The translations under genes and the position numbers were made by a program. A stretch of DNA of 64,000 bases from JAZKBN01 sp040388605 (GTDB lineage: Bacteria > Bacteroidota > Bacteroidia > Cytophagales > Flexibacteraceae), in contig JAZKBN010000003.1 in NCBI GenBank assembly GCA_040388605.1, forward strand, positions 1 to 64,000, in the 5' to 3' direction. Below the pieces are notes generated by a model. That model was not told the origin of the DNA, did no database searches, and saw only the letters and a list, made by a program, of their open reading frames with translations. This document shows, in pieces, positions 55,301 to 63,758 of this stretch (within the stretch, counting starts at the first letter, position 1; the number at the start of each line of letters is the position of its first letter).

Positions 55301-55937
55301 ATAAAATTAAGATTAGGTGGTTATGCATGGTTAAAATCAATCATGCACCGGCATTGTAAAAACTCCATGCTACATAAAATGAGACACCGGAGGCATAAAT
55401 AAATGTTTAGTGCCAAAAAAAGGCCTAATAATTTAACAATAGATCAGGCTAACCCTGAAACAGATATAAATATGAACAAAGCTAAATTACACTTTCCGGA
55501 ATTGCAAAGAATTCAGGTTTTAAACATCCCTTGTTTTCAGTTTTTGAGTTCAAAAATTAAATGCTATTTGGTTTGAGCGCATTTATTGCCGGTTCCCTGA
55601 AAGATTCAAAAGCTGTATCAGAGCCTTGCACTTACCGAGTGGGGATTATGGCTGTTCCTTGTTCGGGTATTGGTTCAAATCCCGAAAAGCATGGCCCTGG
55701 CCTTCCGGGTTCAATTGCCCAAGGTCAGTTTTTTATTCTTTCAGAAGTAAAAAACAGAGTATTTATTCAGGTCTTAATAGGTTTGCACGCAGCATTAAAT
55801 AATCACTGAGGTTTTGAGCCTAATAGTTTGGCCGGGGCATTTAGCAACCTTAATAGTAAACCCTACAGCTTCTGTTAAATAAGCCGGCATTTCTTTATCT
55901 CTTTTTCCGGCTTATGGAGTACAAGGCTGCAATCCTT
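55301..55937. other. Intergenic region between PKD gene and Ter operon
   Basis: About 640 bp. The left part is AT-rich and should hold the PKD gene promoter. An 82-codon plus-strand frame (55561-55809) has no recognisable product. Two segments resemble tRNA T-arms (GGTTCAAATCCC near 55672-55683 and GGGTTCAA near 55707-55714), but no full tRNA folds. The right end has a hairpin that may end the Ter operon. Confidence 0.4.
55879..55915 (-). terminator. Possible terminator of Ter operon
   Basis: A 9-bp stem (55879-55887 with 55907-55915) with a 19-nt loop lies 22 nt downstream of the kinase stop on the minus strand. The T run after it is short, so it may be weak. Confidence 0.5.
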
Positions 55938-57437
55938 TTATTTTACAACTATCTGGATAACAGCAACCCTTCCCCCTTCACCGGAAGCAAGTAAAAGCTG
56001 TTGGCCGTCGTAAAGCTCAACCTGTGTACCGGGCGGATATGCCTGCTTTTTGCCTACATCGGCTAAATCGGGCATTTTTTGGTTTACGAAAGACCAGGTA
56101 CTGCCCTTTTGGACAAAATACCCCAATGGCTTTTGCTGCTCAGGCGTTAAATGTTCGTTCGGGAAAATATTGTTATAAGCATGCCATGCATATAAATACT
56201 GGTCTTTATAAACCATAAGCCTGTAATTATCAGGCTTATAACTACCGGCTACCCGGCTTGAGTAAAAGTTAATTACAGGCAGCGAACCGGCAAACGCTGT
56301 TCCGCAATAAGGGCATTTAGGGCTTTGGGAATTATCGAAAACAAACCACTTTTGGCTGCAGGAATTGTTAGAACATGGCTGCAATAAATCGGTTGTCCTA
56401 ACAAGGGCTATTTCCCAATCGTTGGCACTGGGCCGTTCGTGCTGGTTATGCAGGCCGGTAATAAAGGCCCGTTCAAATAATGGCTTCAGGTGCGGACCGG
56501 CAATTGAATAAGGCAACTTATTTACATCGGCCCAAGGCAAAGAGCTGGGTTTAACATCGTTCAGGTTGGGCCTGTTGCTTTTGTCAGATGGGTGCTCCAC
56601 AAAAAGTGCCTTTACCCCCATGCCCAGCTCTTCATCTGTGGCAGGGTCCTGGGCATGTATTTTACCCCCGCGAAGCGGGTGCCTGAAAAACAGGTACATA
56701 TATACCAAAACTGCGAGCGCATGCTGATCAGTATACCGGCTTGGAAGCTTTTTCTTAGGGTCAGTTTTTTGGAGGTTTTGGGTTTCAACTACCTCAGGCG
56801 CTATAAAGTCAGGGGTGCCAACCACATCCGGCGGATATTTACCGGGTACCACAAGGCCATCTACATCTATGATTGTAGCCGAACCGGTAACGGGGTCAAC
56901 AAGCACGTTTTTATAAGAAAGATCTGAATGCGCGAGACCGGCTGCATGCAGGCGCCTTACCGCGCGCGACAATTGTATGCAGATTCTTAGATACCTGCGC
57001 AAATCACCCTTTTCCCGCGGATCAAGAAAACGGTTTTGGTTACTGGCCGATGCAAACCATTTGCCTTCTTTCTCCCTGCCCTTGATTTTGAGCATGTCGT
57101 TATTGGTAGATCCGTATTCAAAGAAAAAGGTCTTTGAATAAAAGGGGGCGGTTATGCCCAGCTTACCATCATACTCCACCACTTTCATGGGCCAGCAGAA
57201 TTTATCTTTCCAGTAATCACCGCCGTTCATATTGAACAGGTTATCACGGTACCGGCCGCAAATACTTTCAAGGCGCTCACGGGCAGTATAATCCTGCTTG
57301 TTGCGGAAAAAGGCAACAACGTAATCCTTATTAGGGCTGAAGTAAACATCTTTCATGCCACCCGCACCACGGATTTCATCAACAAATTCTACAGGCGTTC
57401 CGTCGAGAGCCCGAATACGGATTATTTTAGCTGACAT
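55938..57437 (-). CDS. Ter-associated protein kinase with zinc ribbon
   Basis: 499-aa soluble protein. The kinase domain spans about 20-345: catalytic loop HSDLSYKNVLVD (170-181) keeps the catalytic Asp and Asn, DVDG (191-194) replaces DFG, and GTPDFIAPEV (207-216) is the activation-segment end. The N-lobe has GAGGMKDVYF but no clear VAIK lysine. A zinc ribbon follows (C355, C360, C375, C378), then a C-terminal beta-rich domain of about 110 residues that I do not recognise. This architecture matches kinases tied to TerY and PP2C in Ter-type gene clusters. It overlaps the phosphatase gene by 11 nt, so the two are made together. Confidence 0.85.
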   Translation of the reverse strand: MSAKIIRIRALDGTPVEFVDEIRGAGGMKDVYFSPNKDYVVAFFRNKQDYTARERLESICGRYRDNLFNMNGGDYWKDKFCWPMKVVEYDGKLGITAPFYSKTFFFEYGSTNNDMLKIKGREKEGKWFASASNQNRFLDPREKGDLRRYLRICIQLSRAVRRLHAAGLAHSDLSYKNVLVDPVTGSATIIDVDGLVVPGKYPPDVVGTPDFIAPEVVETQNLQKTDPKKKLPSRYTDQHALAVLVYMYLFFRHPLRGGKIHAQDPATDEELGMGVKALFVEHPSDKSNRPNLNDVKPSSLPWADVNKLPYSIAGPHLKPLFERAFITGLHNQHERPSANDWEIALVRTTDLLQPCSNNSCSQKWFVFDNSQSPKCPYCGTAFAGSLPVINFYSSRVAGSYKPDNYRLMVYKDQYLYAWHAYNNIFPNEHLTPEQQKPLGYFVQKGSTWSFVNQKMPDLADVGKKQAYPPGTQVELYDGQQLLLASGEGGRVAVIQIVVK

Positions 57438-59097
57438 CTGGAACTATTAAAGCAATTGTACGATCATCGTAATTTCCCTTTGATTTAAAACCAAGCCATT
57501 GGAGGGCCGCTTTATCTGCACCGGGGCTGTTTACTTCAACATTCTTTGTAAAATCTTCCCAGAAAACGGCCCATTGCTCTTTAGATGCAAGGTTGGCGTC
57601 TGTGGAAAAAACAGGGTCGGTAACACCGTCTGTAAGCAAGGCAATGGTTTCAATTTTTGGTACACTCAGGAATCTTGTTCGTTCTGCAATGTCTTCAGGT
57701 AAGCCTGTGCGGTCCATTGTAAGGAACCTGGTTTGGCCTGAGAATTCTCCGCCGTCGGGGTTGCCTAACAGGGTAAAACCTTCGCCGGAATTTATTGCAA
57801 GACCGCCATCGCCTATCCAGTAGCTTATAATATCATAGCCCTGCTTTCCTTTCCTCAATAAAGTTACAAGGAAGGTGGTGTTGAAGTCTTTTATTACTGC
57901 CTTAACATTTGCTGCCTCATCGGCAATAAGCCTGCGGATATGTGTTATGCCACGTTGCATAAGCGCCCGGGCCTTTTCAAGATCACTTACTTCTGCCAGC
58001 GCTTCTCCTTCATTCTGCATGAATCGGTACAGGCCCGAGCATGCCAACCTCGAACCTTCGCGGGAGAAAGTTGCAGAACCGGCCCCGTCGGCAACGGCAG
58101 CATAGAGCCAACCGCCCGGGAGTTCTTTGAGCAGCAAATCATCTTCCCTGAATGAGCCGGAATGCGCATGGCTTTTTCCGCGGATGCTTGCCCCGAAAGC
58201 CTTAAGACCTATGCTCTGTAAGCTGCTGAGGTCATGTGATTCTTTTTTGTAGGGTGCGTTTTCGGGCGGGGCATTATTTTGCCACAAGCTGTCGGGGTCA
58301 GGGTTTACATAAAGCCTGAGTGTTCTTTCAACTTTACCCGGTGCATCTTCAGAAACAGTAATTGTTAGCTTAAATGCAAAATCGCCACTGTTTTTCGGGG
58401 TGCCGGAAAGTGTCAGGGTTTCAGGGTTCCAACTGAGGCCGGTTTCATCGGCACCGGATAGTTCTGAACTTTTAAAGGATGGCAATCCCAACAGCTCAGT
58501 TGTAACTATATAAGTATAAGGCTCCCCTGCCTTTGCATTTGCTAAAAAAAGCTGCTTAGGCGCAGGTTGCCCCTGAGATGCAGACTGATTTTTATCGGGA
58601 AATAAGACGCCCATATTGGTTAATGTTGGTATTGAAATATCGCTTGGAATTTCAGGAAGTTTTAAAGCTTGTGACTCAGGATAACCCAAGCTTAAATCAT
58701 TATCAGAACCAGGTAAGAATGAGTTTTCAATCGGGTCGGCAAGCTCTGCAGGTTCAATGAAATCAGGGCTTAAAGGAGCATTTGTTGAGTCCTTTTTACT
58801 TTCTCCCTCTTCCGTTTTTATTACATCATGTGTTGAACGCCTGTTGTCAATAATTTCTCCCGGGTTATTTTCAGCATGAACTTTTAACTCTTCAGCAGTT
58901 AATTCAGGAGTTTGGCTTTCCGGTAAAGCAGGTGTTAGAGTAAGAACTTCTGCCTCAGCATTTTGTAATGCATACAGGGCAATTTTTAAGAATGCTTTCC
59001 TGCTTTCAAGCTTCTCAAAATTTTCAGGCAAATTATTAGCTTCTGACAGGCGGGCTGTTAAAGCAGCAAGTTGGTTAATTAAAAACTTTGCGCTCAA
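57427..59097 (-). CDS. PP2C-family phosphatase with Ig-like domain
   Basis: 556 aa, no signal peptide. Residues 1-60 are helical, 60-180 are acidic and disordered-looking, 185-265 form an Ig-like (He_PIG-type) domain with LSWNPETLTLSGTPKNSGDF, and 298-556 form the PP2C domain. Metal-binding aspartates appear in FREDD (319-320), VADGAG (D337), LLTDGVTDP and YDDRTIALI. An Ig-like fold in a cytoplasmic phosphatase is unusual and probably mediates binding. It is the natural opponent of the overlapping kinase. In Ter clusters this pair is thought to set the phosphorylation state of TerY/TerD proteins; that is inference here. Confidence 0.85.
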   Translation of the reverse strand: MSAKFLINQLAALTARLSEANNLPENFEKLESRKAFLKIALYALQNAEAEVLTLTPALPESQTPELTAEELKVHAENNPGEIIDNRRSTHDVIKTEEGESKKDSTNAPLSPDFIEPAELADPIENSFLPGSDNDLSLGYPESQALKLPEIPSDISIPTLTNMGVLFPDKNQSASQGQPAPKQLFLANAKAGEPYTYIVTTELLGLPSFKSSELSGADETGLSWNPETLTLSGTPKNSGDFAFKLTITVSEDAPGKVERTLRLYVNPDPDSLWQNNAPPENAPYKKESHDLSSLQSIGLKAFGASIRGKSHAHSGSFREDDLLLKELPGGWLYAAVADGAGSATFSREGSRLACSGLYRFMQNEGEALAEVSDLEKARALMQRGITHIRRLIADEAANVKAVIKDFNTTFLVTLLRKGKQGYDIISYWIGDGGLAINSGEGFTLLGNPDGGEFSGQTRFLTMDRTGLPEDIAERTRFLSVPKIETIALLTDGVTDPVFSTDANLASKEQWAVFWEDFTKNVEVNSPGADKAALQWLGFKSKGNYDDRTIALIVPDVS

Positions 59098-59156
59098 TGT
59101 TCAGGTATTTTCCGGTGTATTTAAAGGTAAATCAATAAAATGTAAAGCCGGTAAAT

Positions 59157-60218
59157 TTATCCTGCATTTCGTCCTACGTCTATAGAGCCTCGGAATTCAA
59201 CCTCTGATTGTGATTCACACCAGGGGCACCTGTTAATTCCCTCGTTTGCACAGTGTAGCTTGCCGCAGCTGCATAAGCAAAATGAAGTGAAATTTCCGCA
59301 GGAAGGGCATGGGGGTATGCCAACCAGTTCGTCGGTATTTACCTTGCCTGTTCCCTTTGCGTTCACGCTCAATTCTGTATATTCAGGAGGTGTTAAATAA
59401 GCGCCTTTAAATACATATTCCTGCGTTGAAATACCGAATTCTGAAACGCGTTCATCGGTTTTGCGCATTTCGCGCTTGTATTTTAACAGGTACCCGTTTT
59501 TGTTTTTCTGGCATCTACCTTCAAGAATAACATACCTGTTGTCGCTTATACCGGCCCTGTAAGGCATTATTTCCTCTGTAACAGGTTTTTTGACAAGGAA
59601 ATCCGCATTCAGGCCAGCCAGTTGCAGGGCATCGCCGGTACCGGTTTCAACCCTTTGGCTGCTGTTCTGAATAGATTGGGAAATCCATTTAAAGAACCTT
59701 GAGAAGGCTTTGGGATCAGAATCATCGAAAGCGAATATGTTCTCTGTTAAACCGCTGAATGCAGAAAGATCAACCTCCGGTCCGAAACCGACAACCACCA
59801 GGTTTGCTTTTTGGGTATAACTGTCTTTCCAACGCTGAACAGCGGGTTTAAAATGATCGGTAGGGGCACCATCAGTAAAAAGGAAAACAATGGGCTTCCA
59901 GTCACCTTTTACAGTATGTGTATTTGTTTTTACGTTGGCATCTATCTCATTCATGAGCAGGGTTAAACCCGCTCCCAAACCTGTACCCGACCCAAGGGGC
60001 AAGCGGGGCGGATAGAACTGAAAAACCTCTGTAAGGTTGCTTATTTTTACAGCTTTGGATGCAAATGCCAAAACAGAAATATAGGCGGTTTCAAGTGCAT
60101 AAGGGTCTGAGCGGAGCTCCTTAACCACAAGCTCAAGTCCTTTTTGAACCTGATCCAGCGGTTCACCTACCATTGAATCAGAAACATCTATCAGGAAGAA
60201 TATCGGGAGGCGGCGCAT
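59157..60218 (-). CDS. TerY-like vWA protein with zinc-ribbon C-terminus
   Basis: 353 aa from ATG 60218 (MRRLPIFFLIDVSDSM); the frame runs back to 60314, but that adds 32 residues unlike the two paralogues, so it was not used. The vWA domain (1-205) has MIDAS motif DVSDS (11-15), GTGLGAG and FTDGAPTD. The C-terminal part carries a beta-rich segment and clustered cysteines (CPSCG, CLCSCG, CANEG, CPWCE), consistent with the TerY-C zinc domain. It is probably the scaffold that links the TerD proteins to kinase and phosphatase. PP2C starts 59 nt downstream. Confidence 0.87.
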   Translation of the reverse strand: MRRLPIFFLIDVSDSMVGEPLDQVQKGLELVVKELRSDPYALETAYISVLAFASKAVKISNLTEVFQFYPPRLPLGSGTGLGAGLTLLMNEIDANVKTNTHTVKGDWKPIVFLFTDGAPTDHFKPAVQRWKDSYTQKANLVVVGFGPEVDLSAFSGLTENIFAFDDSDPKAFSRFFKWISQSIQNSSQRVETGTGDALQLAGLNADFLVKKPVTEEIMPYRAGISDNRYVILEGRCQKNKNGYLLKYKREMRKTDERVSEFGISTQEYVFKGAYLTPPEYTELSVNAKGTGKVNTDELVGIPPCPSCGNFTSFCLCSCGKLHCANEGINRCPWCESQSEVEFRGSIDVGRNAG

Positions 60219-60363
60219 TGGTGTAAATCCTGTTTTATAATGATTAAAAGGTATTGTTAAAATTTCATACAAATTAAAACAGGCTCGGTTCAGGCATGAT
60301 TTTACCTGGTCCAAAGTCCATGTTAAGTTAATATGTACTTAGCTGAAGCCGGTGTCGGTGTTT

Positions 60364-61002
60364 TTATAATACCAACTGCAGCTCAGTTGGCGGCGGGGGC
60401 AATGTTGATGTTGAAGTGGAACCAAGGCTGCGCCCCCCAACAGTTACAGAAGCGGAAACCCATCTAAAGAATTGTGCAAATGAGCTTTGGTTGGCAGTAG
60501 CCAAATGGTACACCTGGTCTGTTATTTCTTTAAGTACATCTACCTTGGCTTTAGGGCCGGCAGCACATGCAATTATGTTCGCCCAGCTGCGGCGTTTTAC
60601 TTTAGGAAGCATTTCGCGGTAGAGCGCAAGGTCAGAGGGGCTGCCATCTGTCATTATAAACAACAGCGGCGCCCAATCACCCTTATGCTCCGGGGTGTTT
60701 ATTATAATATCCTTATCTGCCTGTTCGCAGAGCATTTCAAGTGCTGCTCCAAGATGAGTAGGGCCTGAATCAGGGGCTACAACATGAGGCATGTGCACTT
60801 TTTCAAGCTCGGTAAGCGGGAGAACCAGCTTAACTTCGCGGTCATAAGTGATCATGGCTATGTGAACAGATTCAAGTGCAAACGGATCTTGCCGTAAACT
60901 GCCCAGCATCATTTGCAGGCCGGTGTTTACAGATTCAATGGGTTCGCCACGCATAGAACCCGAGGTATCTATCAATAAATAGACAGGCAGTCTTCTGCTC
61001 AT
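60364..61002 (-). CDS. TerY-like vWA protein (short form, second)
   Basis: 212 aa, a stand-alone vWA domain: MIDAS DTSGS (12-16), THLGAA and MTDGSPSD, starting MSRRLPVYLLIDTSGSM. It ends with STLPPPPTELQLVL, nearly the same tail as the other short TerY (61834-62469). No membrane segment. vWA domains bind a metal and a partner acidic residue, fitting a role in complex assembly. It lies in the Ter operon after a 236-nt gap from the preceding terD and 145 nt before the long TerY gene. Confidence 0.87.
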   Translation of the reverse strand: MSRRLPVYLLIDTSGSMRGEPIESVNTGLQMMLGSLRQDPFALESVHIAMITYDREVKLVLPLTELEKVHMPHVVAPDSGPTHLGAALEMLCEQADKDIIINTPEHKGDWAPLLFIMTDGSPSDLALYREMLPKVKRRSWANIIACAAGPKAKVDVLKEITDQVYHLATANQSSFAQFFRWVSASVTVGGRSLGSTSTSTLPPPPTELQLVL

Positions 61003-61238
61003 AATTATATATTTACTGTATTCTGCTCTGCCGCTATTAGCTTTTAAGCCAATAACTGCAGCTTATGCAGGTTCAGGATGGTAATTGTTGACTGTGGCAT
61101 AAGAATAAACTCATAACCCTGCCGAAATACTTTTAACAAGCTCAGCGCTCGGTTCCCCGCCACTTAATAAGGGTTTGCATGCATCGGGTGAAAATGGAGA
61201 AGTCCCGGTTTTTCACAAATGCAATTTCGGTTTCGAAG

Positions 61239-61784
61239 TTATGAGTATTTGCCCATAAAGCCGCCCAAATCAGCTTTTGATCCAATACCCATTGCTTCAA
61301 ATTTCCATGCACCGCCGCGCAGGTAGAGCCTGCCGAATTCAAGCCCGGTTTCAACAGAGAAGTCTTCATCAAGCTCATACTTCATGAGCTCAGCCCCGCT
61401 TGTATCAACAATACGAATAAATGCATTTCGTACCTGTCCGAAATTTTGACGGCGGTCAAGGGCTTCGTAAATATTTACAACCACCACTATTTGCTCAATG
61501 CCTGCTTCAAGCTTGTTGAGGTCTATTACAATTTGCTCATCGTCGCCATCACCGTCGCCGGTCAGGTTATCGCCGGAATGCACCACTGATTGGTTGGGAG
61601 ATGCATGCTGACCAAAGTAAATTACGTAATCATCTGATGGTATTTTGCCTGCGGCATTCAGCATAAATACCGATGCATCAAGGTCAACTGCCGGTGATTG
61701 GGAGCTTACATCCCAACCTAGGCCAACCATAAATTTTTGTGCGCTCAGCGCTTCGCGCTGGCCCTTTTGAAGGTTAAGTGCCAT
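61239..61784 (-). CDS. TerD-family calcium-binding protein (third)
   Basis: 181-aa TerD domain protein: MALNLQKGQREALSAQK, MVGLGWDVSS, AVDLDASVFML, a strongly acidic loop GDNLTGDGDGDDEQI, QNFGQVRNAFIRIVD and a final GAWKFEAMGIG. TerD domains bind Ca2+ through the acidic residues and occur in stress-response clusters often linked to tellurite and phage resistance. It sits between two vWA genes and is very like the first TerD (63201-63758). Confidence 0.9.
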   Translation of the reverse strand: MALNLQKGQREALSAQKFMVGLGWDVSSQSPAVDLDASVFMLNAAGKIPSDDYVIYFGQHASPNQSVVHSGDNLTGDGDGDDEQIVIDLNKLEAGIEQIVVVVNIYEALDRRQNFGQVRNAFIRIVDTSGAELMKYELDEDFSVETGLEFGRLYLRGGAWKFEAMGIGSKADLGGFMGKYS

Positions 61785-61833
61785 TTAAGTTTAAGAACCG
61801 ATTAAAAATCAGGATTATAAATTACCGGAAGTA

Positions 61834-62469
61834 TTAAAGTACAAGGCTTACTTCTTTTGGCGGAGGTGGCAATTCACCCAGGCCGTTCACTTCTTTATGA
61901 CCCTCAACAGATTTGCTTCCGCTTGAAACAGAGGCCGAAACCCATTTGAAGAACGCCTTAATGGTATTGGTATCGGCTGTATCAAGCTGAACAACTATTT
62001 CAGTTATTTGCCTAAGTATGCTTGTTTCAACACCGGGGCCTGCGGCACAGGCTATAAACAGGCCGTTGTTTTTCCTGCGGTATTCATCCAATCCTTTTTT
62101 CCAGTCATCGGTAGGCATACCATCGGTCATCAGGAAAACAATTGGTTTCCAGTCGCCTTTTTGGTTGGGTGTGGTTACAATTACCTCTGCGGCAATGCGT
62201 TGAGCCAGCAGGCTAAGGGCTTCGCCAAGCGAAGTAGTGCCTGATGCAACCAGGTTCGGCATTTGAAAAGATGCCATTTCTGAAAGGGGAACATCCTGCT
62301 GGGCAGTTGAGCCGAATGAAATTACGCTCAGGTATGCCGTTTCAAGCGCATAAGGATCCTGGCGGAGTGTTGAAATCAGCATTTGCATGCCGTTTCTTAC
62401 TGCTTCAATGGGCTCGCCCGACATTGAGCCGGAAGTATCGAGCAAAAGGTAAACCGGTAATCTCCTCAT
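61834..62469 (-). CDS. TerY-like vWA protein (short form, first)
   Basis: 211 aa: MIDAS DTSGS (11-15), TTSLGEAL and MTDGMPTD, starting MRRLPVYLLLDTSGSM. The tail GELPPPPKEVSLVL matches that of the second short TerY. Soluble, single domain. It lies 13 nt after terD (62483-63124) and 49 nt before the third terD, so these are one transcript. Confidence 0.87.
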   Translation of the reverse strand: MRRLPVYLLLDTSGSMSGEPIEAVRNGMQMLISTLRQDPYALETAYLSVISFGSTAQQDVPLSEMASFQMPNLVASGTTSLGEALSLLAQRIAAEVIVTTPNQKGDWKPIVFLMTDGMPTDDWKKGLDEYRRKNNGLFIACAAGPGVETSILRQITEIVVQLDTADTNTIKAFFKWVSASVSSGSKSVEGHKEVNGLGELPPPPKEVSLVL

Positions 62470-62482
62470 TATAAAGTATTGG

Positions 62483-63124
62483 TTATCTGATTGGTAAATA
62501 AGGTTTTAATGTAGCTCTTAAATCATCTTCCGGCGATGCGTTGCCAAGTGCCCTGAATTTCCATTCCCCGTTATGCCTGTAAACCTCGGCAAAAACCATT
62601 GAGGCCATATTTTCATATTGGTTGGCACCGGAAAGCGAATAACGGGCTATTTCCTTTCCGCGGGCATCTACTGCACGAATATATGCATTGGCTACTTTAC
62701 CAAAATGCTGCCCCTTCGCCTTGCCTTGGTAAATGCTTACCACGAATACAATTTTATGGTATTGAGCAGGCATTGTATCCAGCAAAACAATAACCTGCTC
62801 ATCGTCGCCGGCGCCTTCACCTGTGCGGTTATCGCCGGTTAGCCAAACCTGCCCGCTTGGGTGCCTCATAGAGTTGAAGAATACCAAATCGCCGCCCTGC
62901 AGCTTGCTGTCTCCTAAGAGAATTAGCTTGTCGTTGGCATCAAGCAGGAAGGCAACTGCATCAAGATCGAACTCCTCTTCCTTTTTAGATGAAAATAAGC
63001 CGCCGAAAAGGCCTGTCGGCTTGGTTTGAATTATATCCCAACCAAGGCCAATAGTTACTTTTGAAAGATCAAATTGCGATTTTTCAAGGTTTATGGTCTG
63101 ACCTTTTACCAGGTTAATTGCCAT
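62483..63124 (-). CDS. TerD-family protein with hydrophobic insertion (second)
   Basis: 213-aa TerD domain: MAINLVKGQTINLEKSQ, VTIGLGWDII, an insertion with GLFGGLFSSKKEEE, then FDLDAVAFLL and the acidic GDNRTGEGAGDDEQ, FGKVANAYIRAVD and NGEWKFRALGN. The insertion and longer middle set it apart from the other two TerD proteins of the operon and bring it closer to TerA/TerZ-like forms. Same operon, 76 nt after the first terD gene. Confidence 0.88.
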   Translation of the reverse strand: MAINLVKGQTINLEKSQFDLSKVTIGLGWDIIQTKPTGLFGGLFSSKKEEEFDLDAVAFLLDANDKLILLGDSKLQGGDLVFFNSMRHPSGQVWLTGDNRTGEGAGDDEQVIVLLDTMPAQYHKIVFVVSIYQGKAKGQHFGKVANAYIRAVDARGKEIARYSLSGANQYENMASMVFAEVYRHNGEWKFRALGNASPEDDLRATLKPYLPIR

Positions 63125-63200
63125 GTATTTGTATGTTATTAAAGCAAAATAATAATAATTTTTATACTGACTATCAGGTTATTAACAAATAAATACAGGC

Positions 63201-63758
63201 CTAGCCAAGGTATTTGCTAATTAGCGAATTAAAACCGCCGGTATAGCCTTTGCCCAATGCTTCAAATTTCCAGGCACCGTTTCGCCTGTAAAGTCGGCCT
63301 AATTCAATGGCTGTGCTGGTAGAGAAGTCTTCGTCGAGCTCATATTTGCATAGCTCTTCATTGTTTGCAAGGTTATAAATTCTGATAAATGAATTTCTTA
63401 CCTGCCCGAAATTTTGGCGGCGGATATCGTATTCATGTATGGTTACTGTAAAAACCAGTTCTGCCACATCGTTAGAAACTTTAGGCAGGTTTACCAACAT
63501 GGTTTCATCATCGCCGCTGCTTGAGTCGCCGGTAGTATCATCGTCGGCACCCTGCACCGCCCCGTCAGGAGACACTTTGTTGTTATAAAACACAAGATGC
63601 GATTCAGATACCAGCTTGCCGCCGGTACCCAGCATAAAGCAGGAGGCATCCAAATCAAAAACCTGGTTGCCTGTATCTGAAGGATCCCAACCCAAACCTA
63701 TACCCAACTTTTCAAGCGACACATCTATTCGCTGCCCTTTAGTTAAATTAATAGCCAT
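63201..63758 (-). CDS. TerD-family calcium-binding protein (first)
   Basis: 185-aa TerD domain: MAINLTKGQRIDVSLEK, LGIGLGWDPSD, VFDLDASCFML, acidic DDDTTGDSSSGDDET, QNFGQVRNSFIRIY and GAWKFEALGKGY. It appears to be the first gene of the eight-gene operon; no gene on the same strand is seen between 63759 and 64000. A close relative of the third TerD (61239-61784), probably by gene duplication. Confidence 0.9.
   Translation of the reverse strand: MAINLTKGQRIDVSLEKLGIGLGWDPSDTGNQVFDLDASCFMLGTGGKLVSESHLVFYNNKVSPDGAVQGADDDTTGDSSSGDDETMLVNLPKVSNDVAELVFTVTIHEYDIRRQNFGQVRNSFIRIYNLANNEELCKYELDEDFSTSTAIELGRLYRRNGAWKFEALGKGYTGGFNSLISKYLG

Noticed and set aside
55621..55720. Possible tRNA or tRNA remnant: two T-arm-like motifs
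   Set aside because: GGTTCAAATCCC and GGGTTCAA look like T-loops and a 7-bp acceptor-like pairing with one mismatch exists (55623-55629 with 55689-55695), but the T-stem does not abut the acceptor and no D or anticodon arm folds. Treated as chance or a very decayed remnant.
55561..55809. 82-codon plus-strand ORF between the PKD gene and the Ter operon
   Set aside because: No domain, no promoter or terminator signal, and an amino-acid pattern unlike the neighbouring genes.
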